DNA of 64,000 nucleotides, from the NCBI GenBank assembly GCA_017407115.1, contig JAFQXD010000056.1, forward strand, positions 57,399-121,398, read 5' to 3'. Positions 53,580 to 62,871 of this stretch are shown here, piece by piece (the stretch's first letter is position 1; every line of letters starts with the position of its first letter). A program made the position numbers and the translations under genes. A model generated the notes under the pieces. It was not told the origin of the DNA, did not search any database, and was given only the letters and a program-made list of their open reading frames with translations. The stretch comes from Methanobrevibacter sp. GTDB lineage: Archaea; Methanobacteriota; Methanobacteria; Methanobacteriales; Methanobacteriaceae.

Positions 53580-54675
53580 TAAAATAAGCATTATCCTACC
53601 AATTTTTAATGTTGGACCTCACTTGAGGGGAGGAATTGACTCTCTAATAAACCAGACTATCGGTAATGAAAATTTGGAAATTATCATGGTCAACGACTGC
53701 TCAACAGACGGATCAGATAAGATAATCGACGAGTATGCTGAAAAATATGATTGCTGCGTGGCAATACACCACGAAACCAACAGTGGAGGAGCACACACTC
53801 CCCGCAACACAGGCATTGAAGCATCCACCGGAGATTACATAATGTTTTTAGATCCAGATGACAGATACACCCCTGACGCATGTGAAGTGCTCTACAATGC
53901 AATCAAGGAAAATGACGTTGATTTGGCATTTGCAAGATTTAGAAGAATCTTTGAATATGGAGGATACGTCCAAAAATCATACTCCCCATATGAAGATGAC
54001 CTTGAAAGCGCATATCCAGATGAGACCTTTGAATCTGCAAACTTCCTGGATATCCCGGATGTCATTTGGGACAATGTCGTTGAAAGATTCCTATATGGAA
54101 AAACATTAGAAGTAACTTATCCAAGGGATAAACCAATAGACGTCATACGTGTCGACAACATCGAGCAGGAACCTGATTTGCTGAAGATGCAGCCGTCAGT
54201 ATGGTGTAAAATCTATAAAAGAGAACTGATTATGGACAATGACATGCGCTTTAAAAAGTTCGTTACAGGAGACGACATGGCATTTACCCTGGAAGCTCTC
54301 CTCAATGCCGAAGGAATCGTATATCTGAATAACTTCATAAGTTACGATTACTACATCAGGGATTTGCCAGATGACAAGTCAATTACCAATAACGTTAACG
54401 TAAGGCTTTTGGATGAACTGATGGAAGCTTACATATACTGCAGAAAGAAAACAGAAAGCTTTTCAAGCGTGGTTCAGAACGTGTCCCTGAATCCTCATCT
54501 GCTTCATTGGATGCATACATGGAAAGGGTCACCGTTTACCAAAAGCGAAAACGAACTTCTTTTAAGTAAAGTGAAAAAGCTCAAAAAGATTCACGACAAC
54601 GATTTGAAATCAAAAATGCTGATGACAACTATGACAACCGCATTAGAAACCAAACTACTCACATCAAAGGAGTAA
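53572..54675 (+). CDS. family 2 glycosyltransferase
   Basis: A 367-residue GT-A protein: ISIILPIFNVGPHLRGGIDSL at the start, NDCSTDGS, then MFLDPDDRYTPD with the DxD-type metal site at residue 89-90. The C-terminal half is extended and may bind the acceptor. It is directly upstream of the UDP-galactopyranose mutase gene, so the donor may be UDP-galactofuranose, though the GT2 signature alone does not prove it. Confidence 0.78.
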   Translation: MNDKISIILPIFNVGPHLRGGIDSLINQTIGNENLEIIMVNDCSTDGSDKIIDEYAEKYDCCVAIHHETNSGGAHTPRNTGIEASTGDYIMFLDPDDRYTPDACEVLYNAIKENDVDLAFARFRRIFEYGGYVQKSYSPYEDDLESAYPDETFESANFLDIPDVIWDNVVERFLYGKTLEVTYPRDKPIDVIRVDNIEQEPDLLKMQPSVWCKIYKRELIMDNDMRFKKFVTGDDMAFTLEALLNAEGIVYLNNFISYDYYIRDLPDDKSITNNVNVRLLDELMEAYIYCRKKTESFSSVVQNVSLNPHLLHWMHTWKGSPFTKSENELLLSKVKKLKKIHDNDLKSKMLMTTMTTALETKLLTSKE

Positions 54676-54679
54676 AACC

Positions 54680-55774
54680 ATGAAGGATTATAAATATGTA
54701 ATAGTGGGAGCCGGCCTGTCAGGCCTTACGATTGCTGAGAGAATTGCAAACGAATTAAACGAAGAAGTGCTTATAATTGAAAAACGTCCGCATATTGGAG
54801 GAAATGTCTATGATTTCTATGATGATGGCGTTTTAGTTCAAAAGTACGGACCCCACATCTACCACACAAGTGAAAAGAAGGTCCATGATTACCTTTCACA
54901 ATTTACAGAATGGAACGATTACGTACATAGGGTCTTGAGTTTCGTAGACGACAAGCTCGTGCCTATGCCCATCTGTATCGATACCTTAAATGCATTGTAC
55001 GACCTTGATTTGGATGAGGACTCAATGAAAGAATGGATTGATGAACACAAGGAGGATATTGATGAGGTGAAATCTTCAGAAGATGTCGTGCTTAAGAATG
55101 CAGGCCGTGACATTTATGAAAAGCTGTTTAAAAACTACACTGAAAAGCAGTGGGGAACTTCAGCGGCCAATTTAAGCCCATCAGTCATTTCAAGAATCCC
55201 ATTCAGGTTCAATCATGACGACAGATATTTCTCAGACACATATCAGGGAATGCCTAAAGAGGGATTCACCAAAATGTGTCAAAACATGATCAAATCCGAT
55301 AAAATCCATGTCGGATTAAATGCGGACTATAAAGATTATATTGACAAAATCAACTATGAAACCCTGATTTATACAGGCCCTATCGATTATTTCTATGACT
55401 ACAAATACGGAGAGCTCCTATACAGATGTTTGAACTTCGTATATGAAATCCTGGATGAGGACTCCTATCAGGATGTTGCAGTCGTCAATTATCCAAACCA
55501 CCCATATTTTACAAGAATTACAGAGTTTAAAAAATTAACCTGGCAGGATATCGATGGCAAAACCGCAATCATGAGGGAATATCCTGGATTCAATGGTGAG
55601 AAATGCTATCCGTATCCGACACAGGAATATCTGGACAAGTTCAAATTATACGAAGCCGAAATGGAAAAAGAAGAGAACGTTATATTTTTAGGAAGACTTG
55701 CCAAATACAAATATTACAACATGGATTTGGTTGTTAAGGAAGCATTGGAAGTCTTTGAAAATCAAATTAAATAG
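54680..55774 (+). CDS. glf: UDP-galactopyranose mutase
   Basis: A 364-residue flavoprotein. VGAGLSGLTIAERIA at residues 7-21 binds FAD, EKRPHIGGNVYDF follows, and the mutase features YGPHIYHTSEKKV, KQWGTSAANL and RVLSFVDDKLVPMP are present. It converts UDP-galactopyranose to UDP-galactofuranose, for exopolymers such as the wall or glycolipids. The gene follows a GT2 gene with a four-base gap. Confidence 0.87.
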   Translation: MKDYKYVIVGAGLSGLTIAERIANELNEEVLIIEKRPHIGGNVYDFYDDGVLVQKYGPHIYHTSEKKVHDYLSQFTEWNDYVHRVLSFVDDKLVPMPICIDTLNALYDLDLDEDSMKEWIDEHKEDIDEVKSSEDVVLKNAGRDIYEKLFKNYTEKQWGTSAANLSPSVISRIPFRFNHDDRYFSDTYQGMPKEGFTKMCQNMIKSDKIHVGLNADYKDYIDKINYETLIYTGPIDYFYDYKYGELLYRCLNFVYEILDEDSYQDVAVVNYPNHPYFTRITEFKKLTWQDIDGKTAIMREYPGFNGEKCYPYPTQEYLDKFKLYEAEMEKEENVIFLGRLAKYKYYNMDLVVKEALEVFENQIK

Positions 55775-55782
55775 GTGATTTA

Positions 55783-56052
55783 ATGATTACTATATGGCCA
55801 CAATACTTGGATAAAAACTTAAGTCTTTCACAAGGGCGCAAAGTTTCAATGGAATATGCTGTAGCAGAACCAAGCATTTCAGACATTGAAAGAGCACTTA
55901 AAAGACTTGGATTGAAATATTCAACCGACAAGGAAAGGGCATACCCTGGAAAATGGTATGAAAAATCCGGAAGAGTGCTTGTTGAATGGGAAGACACAAA
56001 ACTGGAACTATTAAAGGAAGTTAGCTTGAAAATTAAAGAAATTAGAAAATGA
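55783..56052 (+). CDS. srp19: signal recognition particle 19 kDa protein
   Basis: An 89-residue protein matching archaeal SRP19: IWPQYLDKNLSLSQGRKV at residues 4-21 and the DIERALKRLGLKY, YPGKWYEKSGRVLVEW pattern. It binds SRP RNA and helps SRP54 assemble for co-translational targeting. Size is normal. It overlaps the next gene start by four bases. Confidence 0.9.
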   Translation: MITIWPQYLDKNLSLSQGRKVSMEYAVAEPSISDIERALKRLGLKYSTDKERAYPGKWYEKSGRVLVEWEDTKLELLKEVSLKIKEIRK

Positions 56053-57464
56053 TTACTATGAAAATACCACAATTAATGCAGGAACAGTACCGTGAAGCCA
56101 AAAAAATAATCGAAGAATCACAGGACATTAAGGTATATTCCCATATCGACTGTGACGGTATCTGTTCAGGCGCAATCTTATCAACCATACTAGATAGACA
56201 AAACAAAGAACATGAAATTGAATTTGTAAATTTAGATGTCTTGGATGACATTGAACTTGACCATGAACTTACAATCTTTTCCGATTTGGGTTCCGGCCAA
56301 AACATCACAACAAACGCAAGTGATAATCAAAAGATCATCATCCTGGACCACCACCCTCCATTGAGAGACCTTGACTTTAAAGACGGGAAAAACTACACAT
56401 ATCTGGAAATCAATCCCATACACCACGGTATCGACGGATCTTATTACGTTTGTGGAGGAGGATTATGTTATTTTCTTGCAAAAGAATTCGGATATGACGA
56501 TTTAAGCTGGATTGGTGTTCTCTCAGCCATTGGTGATATGCAGAATACAAAAACCGGTCATTTTGAAGGATTGAACGAAATCATCCAACAGGATGCAATT
56601 GACGGAGGGTATCTGGAACTTACCAAAAATGACCTGAACATTTACGGCAGAAACACAAGACCCCTTTTTGTTGCCCTTTCATATTTCAGTGACGTGAACC
56701 TGCCGATTACCAACAACACCAACGAAACCATGGCCATTCTTGAGGAACTTGGAATTGATGAAAAGCATAACCGAAAAACATTGAATGAACTTACCGATGA
56801 AGATAAAACCAAACTCTTCAAATGCCTTTTTGAGATGATATCAAAAGCTGTTCCTGGAAAATACATAAGATACATTCCACAGCTGATTATTGGGGATTCA
56901 TATACCTTTTTAAACGAAGAGGAGACCAGTTTTCTAAGAGACGCATCCGAATTTTCAACAGCAATGAACGCATGCGGCAGAAACCATCAGGAAAAGGTAG
57001 CAATGGAAGTTTTAAAAGGAGACCGATTTGTAGCTCTTGACGAACTCGAAGCTGTCAGCAAAGACCATAAACGCAATTTGGCCCAGGCAATTGAAAAGGT
57101 TGCGGGAAGTGATGAAACCAACATCGTTGAGATGGAAAACCTGCAGTATTTTGATGGCGACGGAATCAAGCCTGAAATTGTAGGAACCGTGACCGGAATG
57201 ATATTGGGATACTGCAATTGGAAAAAGCCAATCATAGGATTTACACAAACAGACAGCGACGGACTTAAAATTTCCCTTAGATGTTCCAGACTGCTTTCCT
57301 ATGAAGGAATTCACTTCGGTAACATCATACGCGAAATATCTTCCAAAGTCGGCGGAAGCGGCGGAGGACATTCGATGGCATGTGGTGCATACATACCAAT
57401 TGAAAGGAAAAGTGAATTTCTCGAACTTTTCAACAATGAGCTGAATGGCAAAATTTCAAATTAA
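56049..57464 (+). CDS. DHH-family phosphoesterase (archaeal RecJ-like)
   Basis: A 471-residue protein. The DHH domain holds YSHIDCDGICSGAI (about residue 30), FSDLGSGQ and ILDHHPPLRDL, the metal-binding acids and histidines. The DHHA1 domain near the end has GGSGGGHSMACGAYIP. Such archaeal proteins are RecJ-like single-strand nucleases or nano-RNases. The ATG at 56049 overlaps the SRP19 stop; a start at 56058 is also possible. Confidence 0.8.
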   Translation: MITMKIPQLMQEQYREAKKIIEESQDIKVYSHIDCDGICSGAILSTILDRQNKEHEIEFVNLDVLDDIELDHELTIFSDLGSGQNITTNASDNQKIIILDHHPPLRDLDFKDGKNYTYLEINPIHHGIDGSYYVCGGGLCYFLAKEFGYDDLSWIGVLSAIGDMQNTKTGHFEGLNEIIQQDAIDGGYLELTKNDLNIYGRNTRPLFVALSYFSDVNLPITNNTNETMAILEELGIDEKHNRKTLNELTDEDKTKLFKCLFEMISKAVPGKYIRYIPQLIIGDSYTFLNEEETSFLRDASEFSTAMNACGRNHQEKVAMEVLKGDRFVALDELEAVSKDHKRNLAQAIEKVAGSDETNIVEMENLQYFDGDGIKPEIVGTVTGMILGYCNWKKPIIGFTQTDSDGLKISLRCSRLLSYEGIHFGNIIREISSKVGGSGGGHSMACGAYIPIERKSEFLELFNNELNGKISN

Positions 57465-57516
57465 GTATATATACCATTAAAATATAAAATATTAATTAAT
57501 CAAGTTTAATTGAGGA

Positions 57517-58329
57517 ATGACTATGATGAAATCATTTAAAAAAAGGGGTGCATTAACTCATTTTCAGATATTGAGTGAGATATCCAAGCAAGATCCACAC
57601 CTTAAACAAAAAGATTTGGCTCAAACATTGGGAATTACAATTCAGGCTGTCTCTGAGAATATTAAAACATTAATAGAGCAAGGATACATCACATCAAAAG
57701 ATGGAAGATCACCTTATAAAATCACCCAAGCAGGAATTGACAAAGTAAAAAAAGATGCAATAAGCTTAAGAAAATACTCTGATTCTGTTTTAGAAACTAT
57801 GAACCATTATAAAACAATATGGCCAGCTATTGCAAGAGAAGATTTGAAAAAAGACGATATTGTTGGTCTTTTTATGGAAGATGGAGTATTATACGCTCAT
57901 AAAAAAGAAGAAAACGCAACAGGTGTTGTTCTAGACGATGCAGAAGCCGATATGGACGTTTCTTTAACCAACCTTACAGGCATTATTGACATGAGTGTCG
58001 GTGAAGTTACTGTCATTAATCTTCCAACAATAAAGGACGGAGGATCCAAATCCTGCGATATGGACTTAATTAAAAATGTCTATGACAAAGGAACAAATAG
58101 TGGTGTAGCATTTGACAAAGTGGCCGTTGCTGGAACTGTTGCACGTGCCGTAGTTAGAAGATTAGGCTTGCCTCTTAATATTGAGTATGCTGCTCCGCAA
58201 GCAACCGCAAATGCCGCACGTAAAGGATTAAATGTACTGGCAATTTGTGTTGGAGAAATGAGTAAAGCATTTACACGCGAACTTGAAAACGAAAAAATCA
58301 AATTCAACATTATTGACGGGGCAAAATAA
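57517..58329 (+). CDS. winged helix-turn-helix transcription regulator
   Basis: A 270-residue protein. Residues 15-75 are a MarR-type winged helix (FQILSEISKQDPHLKQKDLAQTLGITIQAVSENIKTL, then the wing KDGRSPYKIT). The C-terminal domain (residues 100-270) is a separate alpha/beta domain with VGEVTVINLPTI and VAVAGTVARAVVRRLG, perhaps a ligand-binding part. Such two-domain proteins are common among methanogens and have no established target. Start codon choice is uncertain (57517, 57523 or 57526). Confidence 0.65.
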   Translation: MTMMKSFKKRGALTHFQILSEISKQDPHLKQKDLAQTLGITIQAVSENIKTLIEQGYITSKDGRSPYKITQAGIDKVKKDAISLRKYSDSVLETMNHYKTIWPAIAREDLKKDDIVGLFMEDGVLYAHKKEENATGVVLDDAEADMDVSLTNLTGIIDMSVGEVTVINLPTIKDGGSKSCDMDLIKNVYDKGTNSGVAFDKVAVAGTVARAVVRRLGLPLNIEYAAPQATANAARKGLNVLAICVGEMSKAFTRELENEKIKFNIIDGAK

Positions 58330-59613
58330 TTAATTTTCCCTCACTTTTTTTAATAAAGCTGCAGCTATTTCCTCTGAGGTAATGTCTGCAGAAGAATTCA
58401 TTTTTATTAAATTCAAGTATTCTTCCAAATTATCAAGTTTAATTGAATTTTTTACTTCATCCAAAACTCGCTTATTTTTAATCTCTTCAATTTCACTGTC
58501 CGTCGGAAGCTTTTTTTCAACAATCTTACCATTAGATGCCTTCTTTATATTATTGAAGTTTATGAAATCTTCCTTGGACACCAACGTTAAGGCAAAACCG
58601 CTGCTTCCTGCTCTTGCTGTTCGCCCGATTCTGTGGACATATGAATCATAGTTTTGAGGCACATCATAGTTTATAATGAAATCCAAATTTGAAATATCCA
58701 AACCACGGCTAGCCACATCAGTTGCAATTAAAAATGCAGCATTTCCATTTCTGAACTTGTTCATGACCTTATCCCTTACCTTTTGGGTCATGTCCCCATG
58801 AAGAGATTCAACAGAGTATCCCTGTTTTTTAAGATTTTTATAGATAAAATCAACACCCTTTTTTGTGTTTGAAAATATCAATGCAGACTTAATATCATAC
58901 GCTTCAATCAGCCTTACCAAATCCTTGAATTTGTATTTGTGATTTGTCCTGAAGGCATGCTGTGTGATTTTTGGAATGTTTTGTTTTTTATCAGCCACTT
59001 TTATGAATTTCGGATTGTCTTGGTAGTTTTTAGCAATTTTTCTTATTTCCTGAGGGATTGTAGCTGAAAAAAGCAGAGTCTGTTTTCTGAAAGGAGTTTC
59101 ATTTAAAATTTTTTCAATGTCTTCCCTAAATCCCATGTCAAGCATTTCATCCGCTTCATCCAAAACAACCCTTTCAACACCTATCAAATCCAGGTTGCCC
59201 TTTTGGATATGGTCAATTACACGACCTGGAGTTCCAACTACAATATGGACTCCTTTTTTTAAGACTCTTGTCTGTTTTCCAATAGGCTGGCCTCCATAAA
59301 CAGCCAAAACCTTGAGTTTTTTAATATTGGCTCCGACTTTTTCCATTTCACCTGCAACCTGAAGGCACAGTTCCCTTGTAGGGCATAAAATGATGGCCTG
59401 AGGAGACCTGTCATCTATAAAAATATTTTCCACAACAGGAATTGCAAAAGCAATTGTCTTTCCGGAACCTGTCTGTGCTTGAGCTGTGATGTCAAGACCC
59501 TTCAAAGCAGGAGGAATAGCCATCCTCTGGATTGGAGTCAAATTACTGAAGCCCATTTGACCAATGGCTTTTCTGACTTCATCTGAAATATTCAAATCAT
59601 CGAAATTCATCAT
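58330..59613 (-). CDS. DEAD-box RNA helicase
   Basis: A 427-residue helicase with all core motifs: AQTGSGKT (I), PTRELCLQ (Ia), TPGRV (Ib), DEAD (II), SAT (III), SALIFSNT (IV), TDVASRGLD (V) and HRIGRTARAG (VI). The C-terminal extension is short. It probably unwinds RNA duplexes in rRNA processing, ribosome assembly or cold adaptation. It converges with the preceding regulator gene across a gap of zero bases. Confidence 0.92.
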   Translation of the reverse strand: MMNFDDLNISDEVRKAIGQMGFSNLTPIQRMAIPPALKGLDITAQAQTGSGKTIAFAIPVVENIFIDDRSPQAIILCPTRELCLQVAGEMEKVGANIKKLKVLAVYGGQPIGKQTRVLKKGVHIVVGTPGRVIDHIQKGNLDLIGVERVVLDEADEMLDMGFREDIEKILNETPFRKQTLLFSATIPQEIRKIAKNYQDNPKFIKVADKKQNIPKITQHAFRTNHKYKFKDLVRLIEAYDIKSALIFSNTKKGVDFIYKNLKKQGYSVESLHGDMTQKVRDKVMNKFRNGNAAFLIATDVASRGLDISNLDFIINYDVPQNYDSYVHRIGRTARAGSSGFALTLVSKEDFINFNNIKKASNGKIVEKKLPTDSEIEEIKNKRVLDEVKNSIKLDNLEEYLNLIKMNSSADITSEEIAAALLKKVREN

Positions 59614-59649
59614 ATCTATATTTAAAAAATAAGCTATTTAACATTATTG

Positions 59650-59681
59650 TGCAAGAATTCTCCGGCTTAAGCCAGAGAGGT
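59650..59681. terminator. inverted repeat between radical SAM and helicase genes
   Basis: The palindromic sequence CTCCGGCTTAAGCCAGAG, with an 8-bp GGCTTAAGCC-type core, lies just after the radical SAM gene stop and upstream of the helicase start. It probably ends transcription of the radical SAM gene; a regulatory role is also possible. Confidence 0.4.
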
Positions 59682-60542
59682 TCAAATTAATCTAGTTTGA
59701 TATGAACTTTGAGGAAATTTATGCAAATATACATATATTTCACCGAAATCATTTAAAATGCCTGCCTTGGAAGTTCTGCTTTTAAATAAATCCATTAATT
59801 CCCTATTATTTGGACTTGGAATAGAATAGCTATTTCCGTAATTTTTAATGTATTTTTCTTTCAGTCCCGGAAAATGTTCATCGAGCTTTGTGTAAAAATA
59901 TTCACGATTGCCATTCCTTAAAGTCAAACCCATGCCGTGACATAATATTCCCTTTACGTCACTTTCAATGCAGCAATCGATTATTGAGTTGATATTGTCC
60001 TCTGTATCGTTGATGTAGGGAAGTATCGGGCACAGCCACACAACTGTAGGAATCCCCTCATCCCTTAGGATTTTCAAAACCTCAACTCGCCTTGATGTCG
60101 GGCAGACATTCGGCTCCAGGATGCCGCACAACTCATCATCTGCAGTCGTCAGAGTCATCTGTATTACGACCCTTGATTTTTCATTGATTTTCTTTAGAAG
60201 TTCCAAATCCCTTAAAACCAAATCGGATTTTGTAATGCATGTAAAACCGAAACCATATTGGTAAATCATCTCCAGAGATTTTCTGACATATTGAAGATGC
60301 TTTTCAAGAGGAACATATGGATCTGTCATTGCGCCTGTTCCAATCATGGCTTTAGGCCTTTTTCTAAGTTCTTTTTTAAGCAGTTCAAGTGAATTTTCCT
60401 TGACTTCAATATCTTCAAATTTATGGTCCATTCCATAGATTTCACTTCTTGAATCGCAGTAAATGCATCCGTGTGTGCAACCCCTATAGAGATTCATTCC
60501 ATTTTTCGCAGACAATATTGTTTTCGATTTTGCATAGTGCAT
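59682..60542 (-). CDS. radical SAM protein, SPL-like
   Basis: 286 residues if started at the ATG at 60542 (protein start MHYAKSKTIL); an upstream extension is hydrophobic and probably not translated. The motif RGCTHGCIYCDSRSE holds the three cysteines of the SAM-bound 4Fe-4S cluster. The segments GTGAMTDPYVPLEKH and ITKSDLVLRDLELL suit the spore photoproduct lyase-like group. Its substrate is unknown; DNA repair or RNA modification are possible. Confidence 0.75.
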   Translation of the reverse strand: MHYAKSKTILSAKNGMNLYRGCTHGCIYCDSRSEIYGMDHKFEDIEVKENSLELLKKELRKRPKAMIGTGAMTDPYVPLEKHLQYVRKSLEMIYQYGFGFTCITKSDLVLRDLELLKKINEKSRVVIQMTLTTADDELCGILEPNVCPTSRRVEVLKILRDEGIPTVVWLCPILPYINDTEDNINSIIDCCIESDVKGILCHGMGLTLRNGNREYFYTKLDEHFPGLKEKYIKNYGNSYSIPSPNNRELMDLFKSRTSKAGILNDFGEIYVYLHKFPQSSYQTRLI

Positions 60543-60630
60543 GAAATAACATTTAGAAAAACAGGTATATAAAAAAATTCCCAGAGCATTTGCAAAGTAA
60601 TTTAAATATGACAATTTACAAACTAAAATC

Positions 60631-61323
60631 ATGGAACAAAAAAACATTACCGAATACGAAAAGAAATATGAAATTAAAAACCATCCTGACATAAAAGGCA
60701 TACAAATTATTGAAGGTAAAAACAATTTCCCCATTAGTTGGCTCAACAAACAAGGATATTGTGAATATCAGATATATCTCGAGCACATGAAAGGTATAGA
60801 AACTGCAGCCACACCTGAAATGACACAGGGAAGTGCAGTTCACGAACAGCTTGAAACCATCTTCAAACAGGATGCAACACCTTCAACTTTTGAAGATGCC
60901 GTAGAAGCATCCAAAGAAAACGCATCAATGTCAAGAGAAGTATTCGTGGTGGCTCCGGAATATGGAATCAGAGGATATATCGACGAAATACGAATGAAAC
61001 CTGAAGAAATTGTGATTATTGATGACAAACCTGGGCGCACCCCATATCAATCATCAATGAACCAGGTGAGGGCATATGCACTTGCATATAAAAGCATGAC
61101 CGATGATGAGAGAATAATCAAATCAGCACTAAGGGAGCGCGGAACCGACAATCTCTTCTGGATTGAGATATTTACTCCTGAAATAGAAAAGGAAATCAAA
61201 TTCACAATCAATAGAATGCAAGGACTCCTGGATGGATCAAAACCATTCATACCAACCAAAAATCCTAACAAATGCAGATCATGTAGATACTCTCGCTATT
61301 GCGAACATTACAAAAAAGATTAG
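60631..61323 (+). CDS. Cas4-like PD-(D/E)XK nuclease
   Basis: A 230-residue protein with the RecB/Cas4 nuclease fold: QGSAVHEQLE (His), GYIDEI (Asp), VIIDDKPG (Asp-x-Lys) and QVRAYALAY (Gln). A first cysteine in GYCEYQIYLEH and the final KCRSCRYSRYC supply the four cysteines of an iron-sulfur cluster. No CRISPR or other cas gene is nearby, so this is a stand-alone Cas4-like protein, probably in DNA repair or recombination. Confidence 0.78.
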   Translation: MEQKNITEYEKKYEIKNHPDIKGIQIIEGKNNFPISWLNKQGYCEYQIYLEHMKGIETAATPEMTQGSAVHEQLETIFKQDATPSTFEDAVEASKENASMSREVFVVAPEYGIRGYIDEIRMKPEEIVIIDDKPGRTPYQSSMNQVRAYALAYKSMTDDERIIKSALRERGTDNLFWIEIFTPEIEKEIKFTINRMQGLLDGSKPFIPTKNPNKCRSCRYSRYCEHYKKD

Positions 61324-61325
61324 AA

Positions 61326-61793
61326 ATGAACAAACAAAAGATATCAATAATATTGTTAATCATATTCCTAATAACAATCGGCCTTACAATAGCCAATACC
61401 ATTATGGATGATTCTAACAGTATTGACGCTGAAAACGGAACGATAACAATCAACAATGAAACGATACACTATGACAATTCGGGAAAATGCGTTGAGGTAA
61501 TAGACGGGAACACCATACAGGTTTACGGAATCGGAAGAGTTCAGCTAAGCCAAATCAAAATACCCAACTCAAACGAATCCGGATTCAGCGATGCCAAAAA
61601 ATTCGTTGAAGAGAAATGTCTTGGAAAAATAGTTTATCTAAATATTGACGATGAACAGCCAAAGGATGCGTACGGCCGCACGCTGGCTATCGTATACACC
61701 GATACAGATGACATAAACAGGGCATTGATAGAAAATAACTTGGCTACAATATCATATTTCGAACCGAGTGAGTTTAAAGAGGGTGAAATATAA
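61326..61793 (+). CDS. SNase-like domain protein, catalytic residues altered
   Basis: 155 residues from the ATG at 61326. A hydrophobic signal or membrane helix (about residues 4-23) precedes a staphylococcal nuclease-type OB fold: CVEVIDGNTIQVYGIGRVQLSQIKIP and DAYGRTLAIVYTD. Aligning by eye, the catalytic Arg at the R35 position reads Gln and the metal-binding Asp at 40 reads Lys, while the R87 equivalent (YGR) is kept. The protein may have lost nuclease activity. It begins two bases after the Cas4-like stop. Confidence 0.65.
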   Translation: MNKQKISIILLIIFLITIGLTIANTIMDDSNSIDAENGTITINNETIHYDNSGKCVEVIDGNTIQVYGIGRVQLSQIKIPNSNESGFSDAKKFVEEKCLGKIVYLNIDDEQPKDAYGRTLAIVYTDTDDINRALIENNLATISYFEPSEFKEGEI

Positions 61794-62432
61794 TCATACA
61801 ACCCTGTTTAAACCTAAATAAATCTTATTTTTCTTATAAATCTTATCCAGAATTGAATTCCATTCTTCAACACTAATGTGTCCCTTGTTTGGAATCAGAT
61901 TATCCAGTGATGATTCATTTAAGTTTAAAATATCTGCAAGAACATATGACAATGTTCTGCCTGTCAGTGACAAATCATAAGGGTCATAGCCTGTAACTGC
62001 TAAAATCCACATATTATCCTTTGATGACGAATTGTATTCCTTTTTAAGGGCATCAAACCAGCAGGCAATTTTTGTATCGCTACCTCCGATGCCTGAACCA
62101 ATGGAGATATAGTAATCCTCACCTGAAAATTCGATGTTTTCACAAGCGTTCCTAATTTTTTCATTGAGTTCAGGAGAACCTATTTCAAGGTCAAATTCAT
62201 TATTTTCGATAGTGTCAGACAAATAGTTTTCAATTTCCTTTATGTTTTTGAAGTATCCTATAGGTTCCAGCCTGTCAGGGTCCCTATCGCACAAATCATA
62301 AATCAAATCCTCATCAACATCACAAATCTCATATCCCTCAAGCTTATGAGATTTATATTCCTTAAAATCAATGCAATAATTTTCCAAATCTTCCTTATTC
62401 AGATACCATAAAACTTGAACTTTCTTTATCAT
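61794..62432 (-). CDS. hypothetical soluble protein
   Basis: A 212-residue acidic protein without a signal peptide. A repeated mixture of short helices with Glu, Asp and Asn is seen (residues 10-110), then a Gly-rich segment ISIGSGIGGSDTKIACWFDAL near residue 113. This suggests a ligand-binding loop, but no family is recognised. It ends one base after the convergent SNase-like gene. Confidence 0.5.
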   Translation of the reverse strand: MIKKVQVLWYLNKEDLENYCIDFKEYKSHKLEGYEICDVDEDLIYDLCDRDPDRLEPIGYFKNIKEIENYLSDTIENNEFDLEIGSPELNEKIRNACENIEFSGEDYYISIGSGIGGSDTKIACWFDALKKEYNSSSKDNMWILAVTGYDPYDLSLTGRTLSYVLADILNLNESSLDNLIPNKGHISVEEWNSILDKIYKKNKIYLGLNRVV

Positions 62433-62463
62433 GTTTTCAAAAAAATAGTAAGAAATATGCTAA

Positions 62464-62862
62464 TTAAAGCATATTCACAACAATAGTCTTTGTTATATTT
62501 CCAAATAGTCTATCAGTATTCATAATTCTGCCAATAAGCCAATCAAATATAATAGGAACCCAATAGATTTTGGTCAAGTTACGTACAATAGCCTGTGCCC
62601 AATTAATATTTGCTCCATTTCTAGACCTTACTTCCAGATACATTATTGCTTTTCCAACAGTTGCTCCTTTGGATTTTTCCAAAACAATGAAATAAACTAA
62701 ACCGATGATTGGAGCAATGAATGGAAATACATTATATACTGAAATCAAATCTAGAGGATTGACCAAAAGGGAGACAAAATATGAAATAATCCACATGAAT
62801 GCTGATACTACAAAAAAATCAATCACATATGCAATTATCCTTCTTGAAAATACTGTTGCCAT
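62464..62862 (-). CDS. RDD-family membrane protein
   Basis: A 132-residue protein with RRIIAYVIDFFVVSAFMWII at the start, where the Arg and Asp pattern of RDD proteins is present, followed by two further hydrophobic stretches and GKAIMYLEVRSRNG. RDD proteins are small multi-pass membrane proteins of uncertain transport role. It follows the hypE gene in the same direction with a nine-base gap. Confidence 0.7.
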   Translation of the reverse strand: MATVFSRRIIAYVIDFFVVSAFMWIISYFVSLLVNPLDLISVYNVFPFIAPIIGLVYFIVLEKSKGATVGKAIMYLEVRSRNGANINWAQAIVRNLTKIYWVPIIFDWLIGRIMNTDRLFGNITKTIVVNML

Positions 62863-62871
62863 TTTATCACC

